Assembly (NCBI RefSeq): GCF_000092225.1
Contig: NC_014158.1
Span: forward strand, 2,914,001 to 2,978,000
Direction: 5' to 3'
Length of the DNA: 64,000 bases
Source of the DNA: Tsukamurella paurometabola DSM 20162
Lineage (GTDB): Bacteria; Actinomycetota; Actinomycetes; Mycobacteriales; Mycobacteriaceae
Shown: positions 1 through 7,996 of the stretch, in pieces
Layout of the letters: each line of letters opens with the position of its first letter
Numbering within the stretch: the first letter of the stretch is position 1
Translations under genes and position numbers: made by a program
The notes under the pieces: model-generated
Databases searched by the model: none
What the model saw: the letters and a program-made list of their open reading frames with translations, nothing else
What the model was told of the DNA's origin: nothing

Positions 1-661
1 GCGGACCGTAGATCATGTCCGCGACGGTGCTGTTCTGCCGGGTCACACCATTGACTCGCAGTTCCAGTGTAAGGGTGGGGAACTTCTCCCAGTCGCCCCG
101 TTCGAGGAGTATCAGCACCGGCCCGACCGGGGTGAAAGTCGGATAGGACTTCGACTCGTAGAATTGCGTTTTCGGCAGCTGCACATCGCGCGCGGACACG
201 TCGTTGGTGACGACGATGCCCGCGACTGCATCGGCCAGGCCGGCGGCATCGATCGACGCTCCGACGGGAATCGTCCTTCCGAATACGATTCCGATCTCGA
301 CCTCATAGTCGAGCAGGGATACGTGGGCGGGCTTGACGATGTCATCGAACGGACCGGAGATCGATCCCGAGGACTTCCGGAAGAACGTCAGGGGCACCTT
401 GTCCGGGTCCATCCCCGAATCCCTCACGTGAGAGATGTAATTCGTCATCTGCGCGATCACCCGGCACGGTGCGGTCACGGGAGAGATCAGCGTGAGAGTA
501 GTCGGATCCACCACGTCACCGTCGCCTGAGGCAGCGGTTGCGACCGCTGCGGCGTCGGCGATCAATTCGGCGGTCGTGGTGGCGAGGGTGTCGACACGGC
601 GGACGCCGGCGGGTACCGATACCCACCACGCATCGGCAGTGCGAAGAACGGAAAAGCTCAT
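1..661 (-). CDS. Fumarylacetoacetate hydrolase family protein (3' end cut by window edge)
   Basis: The first 220 residues are visible; the C-terminus lies beyond the left edge. The start ATG (659-661) overlaps the stop of the upstream VOC gene in an ATGA arrangement, so the two are translationally coupled. The reading frame contains the FAH-fold signature around DYEVEIGIVFG (metal-ligand acidic residues) and the segment VTNDVSARDVQ, both typical of 2-hydroxyhepta-2,4-diene-dioate isomerase/acylpyruvase enzymes. Members hydrolyse or isomerise dioxo-acids made by aromatic ring cleavage. Pairing with an extradiol-dioxygenase-like gene points to an aromatic meta-cleavage route. The family is clear; the substrate is not. 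Confidence 0.85.
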   Translation of the reverse strand, partial: MSFSVLRTADAWWVSVPAGVRRVDTLATTTAELIADAAAVATAASGDGDVVDPTTLTLISPVTAPCRVIAQMTNYISHVRDSGMDPDKVPLTFFRKSSGSISGPFDDIVKPAHVSLLDYEVEIGIVFGRTIPVGASIDAAGLADAVAGIVVTNDVSARDVQLPKTQFYESKSYPTFTPVGPVLILLERGDWEKFPTLTLELRVNGVTRQNSTVADMIYGP

Positions 662-1851
662 GAGCGTGCAACTTTCAGTAGGCCACGAAGGCGTTGGACA
701 TCGAATTCGTTGTCGGACTCCCGCAACGATGAGAGGATCGAAGCGAACTCCTGCACGGCGGCACGGCCGGGCCTGACTCCGAGGAAGTCCGCTGTCGCGG
801 GCGGGCCCCATTGGTTGAGGCCGGATGCGGTCATCGCGGCCCAGCCGGTGGAAACCGTGTGGTCGAAGTGGTCACCGTCGGTGAAGTGCTCGACGAGGAG
901 ACCATCGGGGTCGCGCCAGTAGTCGAAGATTTGACTGCCCTGAATGTGGCGCCCGACTCCCCAGGAACGGCGGTAGCCCCGTTCGACGAGGAACTCTCCG
1001 CCCGCGGCGAGCGCATCCAGGTCGCTCACCTGGTACGCCGAGTGCACGTAACGGTTCGCCGGTCCGAGCGCCATCGCCAGGGTGTGATGATCCGATGCTT
1101 CGGTGCCGCGGTCGCAACGGATGAAGCTCATGACCGGGCCGCGATCACGCTGCCCGGGGTAATAGAGGAAGTCACTCACGATGAGCCCTAGGTGCTTCAG
1201 ATACCAATTCAGCGACTCCATGTACCGGTTGGACTGCAGGACGATATGGCCGAGCCGTTCGACGACCGCCGGCGCCCGAGGCGGTCGTTGGGTGGCGTTC
1301 ACCCTGCGCACCGCCCGGGCGAAATTGAACGATTCGTGCGCCGCTTGCAGAGGCAGCGCAGGCCATTCGGTCGCATCGGAGACCACCCGGACGCGACATC
1401 CACTCGGATCACGGGTGGTGACGGCGTTACCGCCGAGCGCGTCCCCCAGGGGATGGACGCTGCGTCCCCACGCAGCCCCGATGGCCATGAGGTCCGACCG
1501 GTCAGCGGCGCGGAAGGCCAGGCCCGTGAAAGCACTGCGCGGAGCGCGCCGCACGATCGCACAGGGAGGACCCGCGAGCGCGCCGCGCAGATGCAGTTCG
1601 TCTGTGGTCTGGAGGACCGGCGTGAGGCCGAAGTCGACCGCGAACGCGGCGGTGCGTACCAGGTCGGGTTTATCGAACTCGAGCCACGCGATATCGCGGA
1701 CCTTGATCACGGGATTCGGATGCCGGCCGGGGTGCTCACCCGGTAGGGCCCCTTCGTCGGTGTGCAATCCATCGTGCACGTCGCGGGTGATGGTCACATC
1801 GAAGCTCCGTTTCATCTGTTCTGACTTCATTTGTTCTGACGATATCGTCAC
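658..1851 (-). CDS. VOC-family extradiol dioxygenase-like protein
   Basis: A two-module vicinal-oxygen-chelate protein of up to 397 residues. The C-terminal module carries the expected metal ligands: His in RLGHIVLQ, His in DHHTLAM and Glu in LLVEHF, the usual His-His-Glu triad of Fe(II) extradiol dioxygenases. It therefore probably cleaves a catechol-like ring in the cytoplasm and hands the product to the overlapping FAH-fold enzyme. The start is uncertain. The longest frame begins at GTG 1849-1851, but its first five codons are a perfect palindrome that looks like an operator, and the next codons encode a tandem SEQMK-SEQMK. Starts at ATG 1830 or ATG 1815 are equally plausible. Divergent from a TetR regulator. 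Confidence 0.8.
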   Translation of the reverse strand: MTISSEQMKSEQMKRSFDVTITRDVHDGLHTDEGALPGEHPGRHPNPVIKVRDIAWLEFDKPDLVRTAAFAVDFGLTPVLQTTDELHLRGALAGPPCAIVRRAPRSAFTGLAFRAADRSDLMAIGAAWGRSVHPLGDALGGNAVTTRDPSGCRVRVVSDATEWPALPLQAAHESFNFARAVRRVNATQRPPRAPAVVERLGHIVLQSNRYMESLNWYLKHLGLIVSDFLYYPGQRDRGPVMSFIRCDRGTEASDHHTLAMALGPANRYVHSAYQVSDLDALAAGGEFLVERGYRRSWGVGRHIQGSQIFDYWRDPDGLLVEHFTDGDHFDHTVSTGWAAMTASGLNQWGPPATADFLGVRPGRAAVQEFASILSSLRESDNEFDVQRLRGLLKVARS

Positions 1852-1866
1852 TCACGACGGTATCGT
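1837..1866. promoter_or_regulatory. Operator-like palindromes between VOC gene and TetR gene
   Basis: Positions 1837-1850 read TGACGATATCGTCA, a perfect 14-bp palindrome. Positions 1855-1866 read GACGGTATCGTC, the same motif with one mismatched pair, 18 bp away centre to centre. They lie between divergent genes and are likely binding sites for the TetR protein encoded at 1940. Confidence 0.6.
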
Positions 1867-1939
1867 CAGTCAAGAGGGCCTGATGTTTTCGTCAGAGTTG
1901 AACGCATGCGACGATGGACGTTCCGAAGGGAGCATCGTG

Positions 1940-2572
1940 ATGACGGAAACCGAGACGCTCAGCCGGACGGAGCGGCGCAAGCTACGCACCCGGCAGGCGC
2001 TTGTGACGGCAGCGCAACAGTTGTTGGCGGAGGAGCGAACAGCCGTATCGGTGCTCGAAATCACCACCCTTGCCGATGTGGGCAACGGTTCCTTCTACAA
2101 CCACTTCGCTACGAAGGAGGAACTGTTCGATGCAGCGGTGCTGGCCGTCATCGACGAGCACGGGGCAGCGATGGACCGACTCACCGAAGGCATCACCGAC
2201 CCTGCGGAAGCCTTCACCCAGAGCTTCCGCATGACGGGGCGACTGCACCGACGAATGCCGTCCATGAGCCGGATCGTGGTCAACAGCGGCCCGAAACTGC
2301 TGGCCTCCAACACCGGCTTGCTCCCTCGCGCACGCCGTGACATCACCGCCGCTATCGCGGCTGGTCGCTTCCGTGCCAGCGACCCTGAGCTCGCGCTCAC
2401 GATCGCTTCGGGCGCCGCACTGTCGCTGGCGGTTCTCCTACTCGAAGCCCCTGAGCGCGACGACGCCGCAGCCACGGACGCCGTGACGGCGCAACTTCTG
2501 CGCGGCTTCGGACTCACCGAAAGCGAGACGACCTCCCTCATCGAGCTCCCACTTCCCGAACCGATCCTGTAG
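1940..2572 (+). CDS. TetR-family transcriptional regulator
   Basis: A 210-residue repressor-type protein. The N-terminal helix-turn-helix spans about residues 10-55 and ends in NGSFYNHFATKEELFDAA, the characteristic TetR recognition-helix region. The rest is a divergent ligand-binding domain. ATG 1940 is chosen because GAAGGG (1925-1930) precedes it at good spacing; GTG 1937 is the alternative. The gene is divergent from the VOC/FAH pair with operator-like palindromes between them, so it most likely controls that catabolic pair and itself in response to an aromatic intermediate (inference). Confidence 0.88.
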   Translation: MTETETLSRTERRKLRTRQALVTAAQQLLAEERTAVSVLEITTLADVGNGSFYNHFATKEELFDAAVLAVIDEHGAAMDRLTEGITDPAEAFTQSFRMTGRLHRRMPSMSRIVVNSGPKLLASNTGLLPRARRDITAAIAAGRFRASDPELALTIASGAALSLAVLLLEAPERDDAAATDAVTAQLLRGFGLTESETTSLIELPLPEPIL

Positions 2573-2656
2573 ACGACAGTTCCGCCCGGCGACGACCGAC
2601 CTCACCGTGCCTTCGTTTCCGCCGATCGTGTCGGACCGCGGTGTTACGTTCCGGCG

Positions 2657-3379
2657 GTGACTTCTCGGGGGAGGACGCGACGGTTGTCGCCGCAGGTGTG
2701 GGCGGCGCTGATCGCGGCGGTGCTCACCGCCGTCGTCGTCGCCGTGGGTGCGGTCCGCGACAGGTCTGACGGCGTCCTGCCCACCACCGCGCCCACCACC
2801 GCCGCCGACGGCACGCCGCTCGCCGGGGTGACGATCGTGCCGACCCGGGAGCGCGCCCCACACCCCTACCGCCGAGCGGCGTTCGGCACGGCGTGGACCG
2901 ACGATCAGTCGGCACCCCTGGGGCACAACGGCTGCGATACCCGCAACGACATCCTGGACCGCGATCTCACGGACAAGTCCTATGTGCGCACGTCGGGATG
3001 CCCGAACGCGGTGGCCACCGGGAAGCTCGCGGATCCGTACAGCGGCAGCACCGTCCGGTTCGAACGCGGAGCGAAGACCTCGGCGAAAGTGCAGATCGAC
3101 CACATGATCCCGCTCGCCTACGCCTGGGACATGGGCGCCTGGTCGTGGGACGACGACAAGCGCACCCGGTTCGCGAACGATCCGCGGAATCTAGCTGCGG
3201 TGGACGGTCCCGCGAACGAGAACAAGAGCGATAGCCCACCCGGACGATGGATGCCATCGAACGAACGGTTCCACTGCCAGTACGTCCGCCAGTTCGCTTT
3301 CGTCGCCCGCGAGTACGGGCTGCCTGTGGACCGTGCTTCGGCCGCCGTGATCGACGAGGCCATCAAGACCTGCCGTTGA
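2657..3379 (+). CDS. Membrane-anchored or secreted HNH-type nuclease (DUF1524/GmrSD C-terminal fold)
   Basis: 240 residues from GTG. Residues 11-30 form one hydrophobic segment after an Arg-rich start, followed by a Thr/Ala/Pro linker, so the protein is probably exported and tethered or released. The catalytic region contains KVQIDHMIPLAYAWDMGA and NDPRNLAAVDGPANENKSD, the His/Asn pattern of the HNH domain found in secreted actinobacterial nucleases. Four cysteines (HNGCDTR, TSGCPN, RFHCQY, IKTCR) could make two disulfides, which suits an extracytoplasmic location. The likely role is extracellular DNA degradation or competition. The 3' end overlaps the convergent MmyB-type gene by 17 bp. Confidence 0.8.
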   Translation: MTSRGRTRRLSPQVWAALIAAVLTAVVVAVGAVRDRSDGVLPTTAPTTAADGTPLAGVTIVPTRERAPHPYRRAAFGTAWTDDQSAPLGHNGCDTRNDILDRDLTDKSYVRTSGCPNAVATGKLADPYSGSTVRFERGAKTSAKVQIDHMIPLAYAWDMGAWSWDDDKRTRFANDPRNLAAVDGPANENKSDSPPGRWMPSNERFHCQYVRQFAFVAREYGLPVDRASAAVIDEAIKTCR

Positions 3380-4148
3380 ACAACAGCACACGTTGTGTCG
3401 GGTCGTCGGCCACGCTCAGCGCGATCAGGTCGACGGTGATATCTCCGCTCCCCGGATCTGTCATCGGTACTTCGATCGAACCCCTCGGTCGCGTCACATC
3501 GTGCCGCTCCCACAGCGCGCGGAATGCGGGAACATCGCCAAGGGTGTCCACCATCGTCGGCCCCGGCGCTCCGGCCGCCACTGCCGCTGCCATCCCCGAC
3601 CGGACGATCCCCACCACAGTCGCTTGCATCGCCACGAGGTCGCGGAACCTGCTCTGGAAGGTCGGGTCGGTGAAGATCAGGAACAGGAAACTACGCTCCG
3701 GCTCGGCAACTCGACCGAAGTCGAAGAACAGGTCCGTCGCCGCTGCATTCCATTCCAGGATCGCGGTGTTCGGCCCGATGACGAGAGCCGGGACGCCCAC
3801 GAATCGGTCGAGTACACGGGATAGCGCCACGTCAACCTCGGGCCGTCCTCGTACGGGCGTCGCCTCGTGATCGAGCAGCTCCAATGCGTACGTCAGCTGA
3901 CCGTCGTCGAGATGCAACGCCGTCGCCAGGCGCCGCACCAAGTCACGCGAAGGCGCCATGCGCCCCTGCTCGATGCGGGTGTAGTACTCCGTGCTGACGT
4001 GGACGAGGGCGGCGACCTCCTCGCGGCGGAGGCCTGCCACCTGTCGCCGGCCCGGTCGGACGATTCCTGACCGCCCACCAGGGGTGGCCTCGCCGCGCCG
4101 TGCTCGAAGGAAGGCCCCCAACTCCCGCAAGCGCGGGTCGCGCCTCAT
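3363..4148 (-). CDS. Helix-turn-helix regulator, MmyB type
   Basis: 261 residues from ATG 4148. A Cro/C1-type helix-turn-helix occupies about residues 30-85 (GLRREEVAALVHVSTEYYTRIEQG is the recognition unit). It is followed by the MmyB-like ligand-binding domain (LIGPNTAILEWNAAA, then LFLIFTDPTFQ), a PAS-like fold known in other members to bind fatty acids. Longer starts reach into the divergent amidohydrolase promoter and are rejected because the canonical MRRDPRLRELGAFLRARR start fits the family. Divergent from the amidohydrolase with 77 bp between, so that gene is the likely target. Confidence 0.87.
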   Translation of the reverse strand: MRRDPRLRELGAFLRARRGEATPGGRSGIVRPGRRQVAGLRREEVAALVHVSTEYYTRIEQGRMAPSRDLVRRLATALHLDDGQLTYALELLDHEATPVRGRPEVDVALSRVLDRFVGVPALVIGPNTAILEWNAAATDLFFDFGRVAEPERSFLFLIFTDPTFQSRFRDLVAMQATVVGIVRSGMAAAVAAGAPGPTMVDTLGDVPAFRALWERHDVTRPRGSIEVPMTDPGSGDITVDLIALSVADDPTQRVLLFNGRS

Positions 4149-4225
4149 GACAGGTCCCGTCCTCGACCGAGGGGGTAGCGATCTCTCCCCTGCCGCGCCA
4201 CTGTCGGCCGAAATAGCTTGAACAC

Positions 4226-5167
4226 ATGACCGATACAAGCAGAATCGATGTACACACCCATGTCGTCCCACCGTTCTGGGGCGAGCAACTCCCCGCGCAC
4301 GGCGGCGACCCCTCGGGCTGGGCCCTGCCGGGCTGGAGCGCCGGAGAGCACCTGCGCTACATGGACGAGAACGGTATCGCGACCAGTGTCCTTTCGCTCA
4401 CCGCACCGAGCGTCGTCGGCTGGAACGGCGCCGAGCGACGCAACATGGCGCGGCGCGTGAACGGCTACGTCGCGGACCTCGTCTCCAGCAACGGAACTCG
4501 GTTCGGGAATTTCGCCACACTTCCTCTTCCTGACGTTGACGGTGCCGTCGCAGAGGCCGAGTACGCGCTCGGCGAGCTCGGGGCCGACGGTGTGGTGCTG
4601 CTGTCGAACTACGACGGCGTGTACCTGGGCGATGCACGGTTCGCTCCGTTGTGGGAGGCCCTCAATGCCCGCGCCGCGGTCGTCTTCATCCACCCGGCCC
4701 ACCCGACCCTCCCGCTTCTCGACGGGGTGCCCGGCCCGCTGGTGGACTACCCGTTCGACACGACGCGCAATGCGGTCCACATGGTATTCAACGGCGTTCT
4801 CGACCGGTATCCGCGCGTCAAGATCATCCTGTCCCATGCGGGCGGGTTCGTGCCGTACTCCGTGCTGCGATTCTGCGAATTGCAGCCGGCCTTGGATCCG
4901 AGCGGCCCCGGCAGCGACGAACTGCTCGCGACGTTCCGGAAGTTCTATTGGGACACCGCGCTCTCCTCGGGCAGGTACGCGTTCGCCGGCTTCCAGGAGT
5001 TCGCCGATCCCGAGCGGATCCTCTTCGGGAGCGACTTCCCCTACGCGCCGGAGCCGGTCGCACACCGCTTCAACCGGATCCTCGACGTCGACACCGGCCT
5101 CACGGCCGGGCAGAAGGCTGCGATCTACGCCGGCAATGCACGGGCGATCCTCCCCCGGCTCGCCTGA
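4226..5167 (+). CDS. Amidohydrolase family protein, ACMSD-like
   Basis: 313 residues, the usual length for the 2-amino-3-carboxymuconate semialdehyde decarboxylase (ACMSD)/gamma-resorcylate decarboxylase branch of amidohydrolases. The metal-binding signature is intact: DVHTHVV at residues 8-14, His in FIHPAHP, His in ILSHAGGF and Asp in LFGSDFPYAP. Such enzymes are zinc-dependent, non-oxidative decarboxylases or hydrolases of aromatic or muconate acids. Transcribed alone and divergent from an MmyB-type regulator. The exact substrate cannot be read from sequence. Confidence 0.88.
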   Translation: MTDTSRIDVHTHVVPPFWGEQLPAHGGDPSGWALPGWSAGEHLRYMDENGIATSVLSLTAPSVVGWNGAERRNMARRVNGYVADLVSSNGTRFGNFATLPLPDVDGAVAEAEYALGELGADGVVLLSNYDGVYLGDARFAPLWEALNARAAVVFIHPAHPTLPLLDGVPGPLVDYPFDTTRNAVHMVFNGVLDRYPRVKIILSHAGGFVPYSVLRFCELQPALDPSGPGSDELLATFRKFYWDTALSSGRYAFAGFQEFADPERILFGSDFPYAPEPVAHRFNRILDVDTGLTAGQKAAIYAGNARAILPRLA

Positions 5168-5218
5168 GCCGTCGAGTCCGTCCGTCGAGCGTAGGCCGCC
5201 CGAGGCGTCCGCGCCCCG

Positions 5219-5902
5219 TCAGAGGAGCGCGGCGACCTTTGTCGCGGTCTCCTTCGCCGAGCCCGGGTTCTGCCCGGTGACGAGGTTCCCGTCCACCACC
5301 GCGTAGGAGACGAACGGCAGTTTCGCCTTCTTGTAGCGGGCGCCCCGCTGCTTCATCTGTTCTTCGGCGTTGTACGGGACCAGCTTGTCGACCCGGGCGA
5401 GAACCTCCTCCTGCCAGGCGAAGCCGGTGACGTTGCGCCCCGCGACGAGGTACTCGCCAGTGGACAGGCGCGTGTTGAGCAGGCCGCAATAGCCGTGGCA
5501 GACCGACGAGACGATGCCGCCGCGCTCGAAGATCTCGCGGCTGATCCGCTGCAGACCGGCACTGTCGGGGAAGTCGTACATCACTGCGTGACCGCCGGTG
5601 AAGAAGATGGCGTCGAAATCCTCGGAGTCGACCTCGTCAGGGCTCAGGGTGTTCTCCAGCAACGCCATTCGCGCCGGATCCGCCCGCCACGCCTTGGCCG
5701 TCTTGTCGTAGTTGGGAAACTTCAGCGACCGCGGCTCGAGCGGCACCGGGCCGCCGCTCGGGCTCACGAGCACTTGCTCGAACCCCGCCTCCTCGAAGAC
5801 GTGCCAGGCGTGGGTGAGCTCGGAGAGCCACAGGCCGGTCTTGTGCGACGGGTCGTCGTAGTGACCGACATTGGTGACGACGGTGAGGATGCGCTTGGAC
5901 AT
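5219..5902 (-). CDS. DJ-1/PfpI (type 1 glutamine amidotransferase-like) protein
   Basis: 227 residues. The nucleophile elbow SVCHG carries the conserved Cys, and the upstream GGHAVMYDFPD is typical of Hsp31/HchA-like members, which act as chaperones, glyoxalase III or deglycases. ATG 5902 is preferred because GAAGGGG lies at proper spacing upstream; a start 33 bp further out has no such signal. It follows the NmrA-like gene with 37 bp between, so the two are probably co-transcribed from the divergent promoter at about 6.95 kb. Detoxification of reactive carbonyls is a reasonable inference. Confidence 0.85.
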   Translation of the reverse strand: MSKRILTVVTNVGHYDDPSHKTGLWLSELTHAWHVFEEAGFEQVLVSPSGGPVPLEPRSLKFPNYDKTAKAWRADPARMALLENTLSPDEVDSEDFDAIFFTGGHAVMYDFPDSAGLQRISREIFERGGIVSSVCHGYCGLLNTRLSTGEYLVAGRNVTGFAWQEEVLARVDKLVPYNAEEQMKQRGARYKKAKLPFVSYAVVDGNLVTGQNPGSAKETATKVAALL

Positions 5903-5939
5903 GGTGACCCCTTCTGGGTGGTCGAGTTCATTCATCTGG

Positions 5940-6884
5940 TCAGGCGTCGTGCTCGTGGTGGATGGTGGCCACCCCCTCCTGGAAGGTGGTCACGCGGAAT
6001 TCGGGGAACGCGGCCTTGAACTTGTCCGAGACGAAGATGTTGTCCACCTCGTAGCGCGGCAGCAGCTCCCACAGTTCGCGAACGCCCTTGTTGGAGAGCC
6101 GGGCCACGAAGAAGGCGGCCTTCGGCACGACCGAGTAGTCGATCTCCCGACCCCAGGCCGCCGAGGCGATGCCGATGAGTTCGGCGTAGGTCGGACGCGT
6201 GTCGTCGACGGGCAGGTGCCAGGTCTGCCCGTACGCCGCGGGGGTGTTGCCGATCAGCGCCATCGCACGGCTGGCGTCCGGCGTCCAGATCAGGCTGCGG
6301 CGGACATCGTCACGGAGCGGGACGCGCGCCTTCGTGCCGGCGGCGATCGCGTCGACGACCATCGTGTTGGTGAAGCCCTGGGTCTTGCCGGGGCCGTAGA
6401 ACTCGGGGGCGCGGCCGATGACGGCCTCCACACGCCCCGCCGCCATGGCCTCCAGCAGCATGGTCGTTATCTGCGCCCGGGTGCGCCCCTTGCTACCGGC
6501 GGGACGGAACGGCGCGTCCTCGGTCTGCGGCACGTCCGTCATCGGATACATGTAGGTGTTGTCGAAGAACACCAGCTTGGTGCCGTGCTTCGCGCACGCG
6601 TCGATGGTGTTGCGCATCATCACGGGCAGCTGCTCCGCCCACAGTTGCGCGTCGGGCGGCAGGCCCACCGTGAGGTAGGCGATCTCGCTGCCGGCGACCG
6701 CTGCGTCGGTCTCCTCGGCGCTGAGCAGGTTCGCCGCCACCAGCTCATCGGTCGGGTGCAATCGCTGGGGATTGCGGCTGACGAGGCGGATGTCAGTGGT
6801 GTACCGAGCGTGGAGTTCCCGAGCGAGCTCGGTCCCGATCTGGCCGTTCGCGCCGAGGATCGTTTGCACCTGAGGACCTTTCAT
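5940..6884 (-). CDS. NAD(P)-binding NmrA/epimerase-like oxidoreductase
   Basis: 314 residues from ATG 6884. The N-terminal Rossmann motif TILGANGQIGTELA has the atypical-SDR GxxGxxG pattern. VFFDNTYMYP holds the central Tyr region of the extended SDR family, and GRAPEFYGPG is the usual post-active-site motif. Cytoplasmic NAD(P)-dependent reductase or epimerase of unknown substrate. It is first in an operon with the DJ-1-like gene and divergent from an acetoacetate decarboxylase-like gene; the shared 177-bp gap contains repeated inverted motifs that look like binding sites for one regulator. Confidence 0.82.
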   Translation of the reverse strand: MKGPQVQTILGANGQIGTELARELHARYTTDIRLVSRNPQRLHPTDELVAANLLSAEETDAAVAGSEIAYLTVGLPPDAQLWAEQLPVMMRNTIDACAKHGTKLVFFDNTYMYPMTDVPQTEDAPFRPAGSKGRTRAQITTMLLEAMAAGRVEAVIGRAPEFYGPGKTQGFTNTMVVDAIAAGTKARVPLRDDVRRSLIWTPDASRAMALIGNTPAAYGQTWHLPVDDTRPTYAELIGIASAAWGREIDYSVVPKAAFFVARLSNKGVRELWELLPRYEVDNIFVSDKFKAAFPEFRVTTFQEGVATIHHEHDA

Positions 6885-6935
6885 TGTCGCGATGCTTGCG
6901 GCGACCGCCGCGATAGTTCCACGGTATGCGTGAAT

Positions 6936-7044
6936 GTAAGCAGTGTCAACACCGCCCGGAGCATGCATCATACGAGGTAGCTCACACATGTTGACAGTGC
7001 TTACACAGCCCGTCTACCGTCGCTATGTAAGCGCTGCATACATA
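6936..7044. promoter_or_regulatory. Three related operator-like sites in a divergent promoter
   Basis: Site A (6936-6951, GTAAGCAGTGTCAACA) is the inverted copy of site B (6989-7004, TGTTGACAGTGCTTAC) with one mismatch. Site C (7024-7044) is an imperfect palindrome, TAT-GTAAGC-GCT-GCATAC-ATA, sharing the GTAAGC half. A and B are 53 bp apart centre to centre, about five helical turns. No regulator gene is adjacent. Confidence 0.6.
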
Positions 7045-7061
7045 GACTGAGGATTGCGCAC

Positions 7062-7976
7062 ATGAGCACTGGAACCGGAGCAACTGTCACTGTGAACCTG
7101 GGCGAACGGACCGTCTCGGTCCCGAAGGCCGGACTGTTCGACCGCTACCGAATGGATGTGCCCCTCGACGAAGTGGCCGCCGACCCTCGGGTGCCGGGCG
7201 TCGACTTCTTCCGCACCCTCCCGAAGACGGAGGTGCGGTCGCCGATCGGCTCGACGCGCACGCCGAACTTCTACTACGCGATGTCCTCGGCGCGGCTCAC
7301 TCTGCTCGCCCCGAGCAGCGCGATCCGCTCGCGGCTCCCCGAGGAGCTCTCACCCCTCGAAGTCGCTCCAGGGCTCGGCATGGTCTCGCTGATGCTCTTC
7401 CGGTACGACGTGTGCGACATCGATTTCTACACGGAGGCGGCCGTGGGTGTCGCGGTGCGGCCCGCCCGCAACGGCGGCCTGCGCACGGCGGTCGCCGATG
7501 CCGTCTCCGCCCTCGGTGACGATCACCTGTACTCGTACGTGCTCTCCCTGCCGGTGAGCACCGAGATCGCCCAGGTCCGCGGCCACGACGGCTATGGCTT
7601 CCCCAAGTGGGTCACCGGGCTGGACGTCGACATCGACGAGACCAGCACCAGCGCCCGGATAGCGAATGCCGATGGCGGGATCGACGTCGCCCTCTTCGCC
7701 GCTACCCCGAAGCAGCGCCGCATCGCGAGCGGCGAGAAGGTCTCGACCCTCACCTCGTACACGAAGCGGGAGGGCGCATGGCACGCCACACTCAACCAGA
7801 CGAACATCCTCGCGAGCGGCCGCTCCCTCCTCCCGCGCGGGGTAGACCTCCAGCTCGGTGATGGGCGCATAGCCGACGACCTGCGCTCGCTCAAGACGAT
7901 CCGCGCGATCTCGTTCGACGTCAACACCTCCGCCCAGGCCGCGCTGCACATGCCGGTCCCCTTCTCGGTTCGCTGA
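7062..7976 (+). CDS. Acetoacetate decarboxylase family protein
   Basis: 304 residues from ATG, with TGAGGA at good spacing. The family hallmark GYGFPKWVTGLDVDID (about residues 181-196) and the preceding EIAQVRGHDG segment place it in the acetoacetate decarboxylase (ADC) fold. In that family a lysine forms a Schiff base with a beta-keto acid. Many actinobacterial ADC-like proteins are of unknown substrate, so the decarboxylase role is probable rather than proven. The divergent NmrA-like gene shares its regulatory region. An IS110 element begins nine bases after its stop codon and separates it from a downstream terminator. Confidence 0.83.
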   Translation: MSTGTGATVTVNLGERTVSVPKAGLFDRYRMDVPLDEVAADPRVPGVDFFRTLPKTEVRSPIGSTRTPNFYYAMSSARLTLLAPSSAIRSRLPEELSPLEVAPGLGMVSLMLFRYDVCDIDFYTEAAVGVAVRPARNGGLRTAVADAVSALGDDHLYSYVLSLPVSTEIAQVRGHDGYGFPKWVTGLDVDIDETSTSARIANADGGIDVALFAATPKQRRIASGEKVSTLTSYTKREGAWHATLNQTNILASGRSLLPRGVDLQLGDGRIADDLRSLKTIRAISFDVNTSAQAALHMPVPFSVR

Positions 7977-7996
7977 AAGGATTCTCAATGAAGCTG

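Noticed and set aside
7977-7985. AAGGATTCT repeats read as a classical 9-bp target-site duplication
   Set aside because: IS110 enzymes do not make staggered-cut duplications of this kind; one copy belongs to the element end, and the guide-loop match explains the shared sequence.
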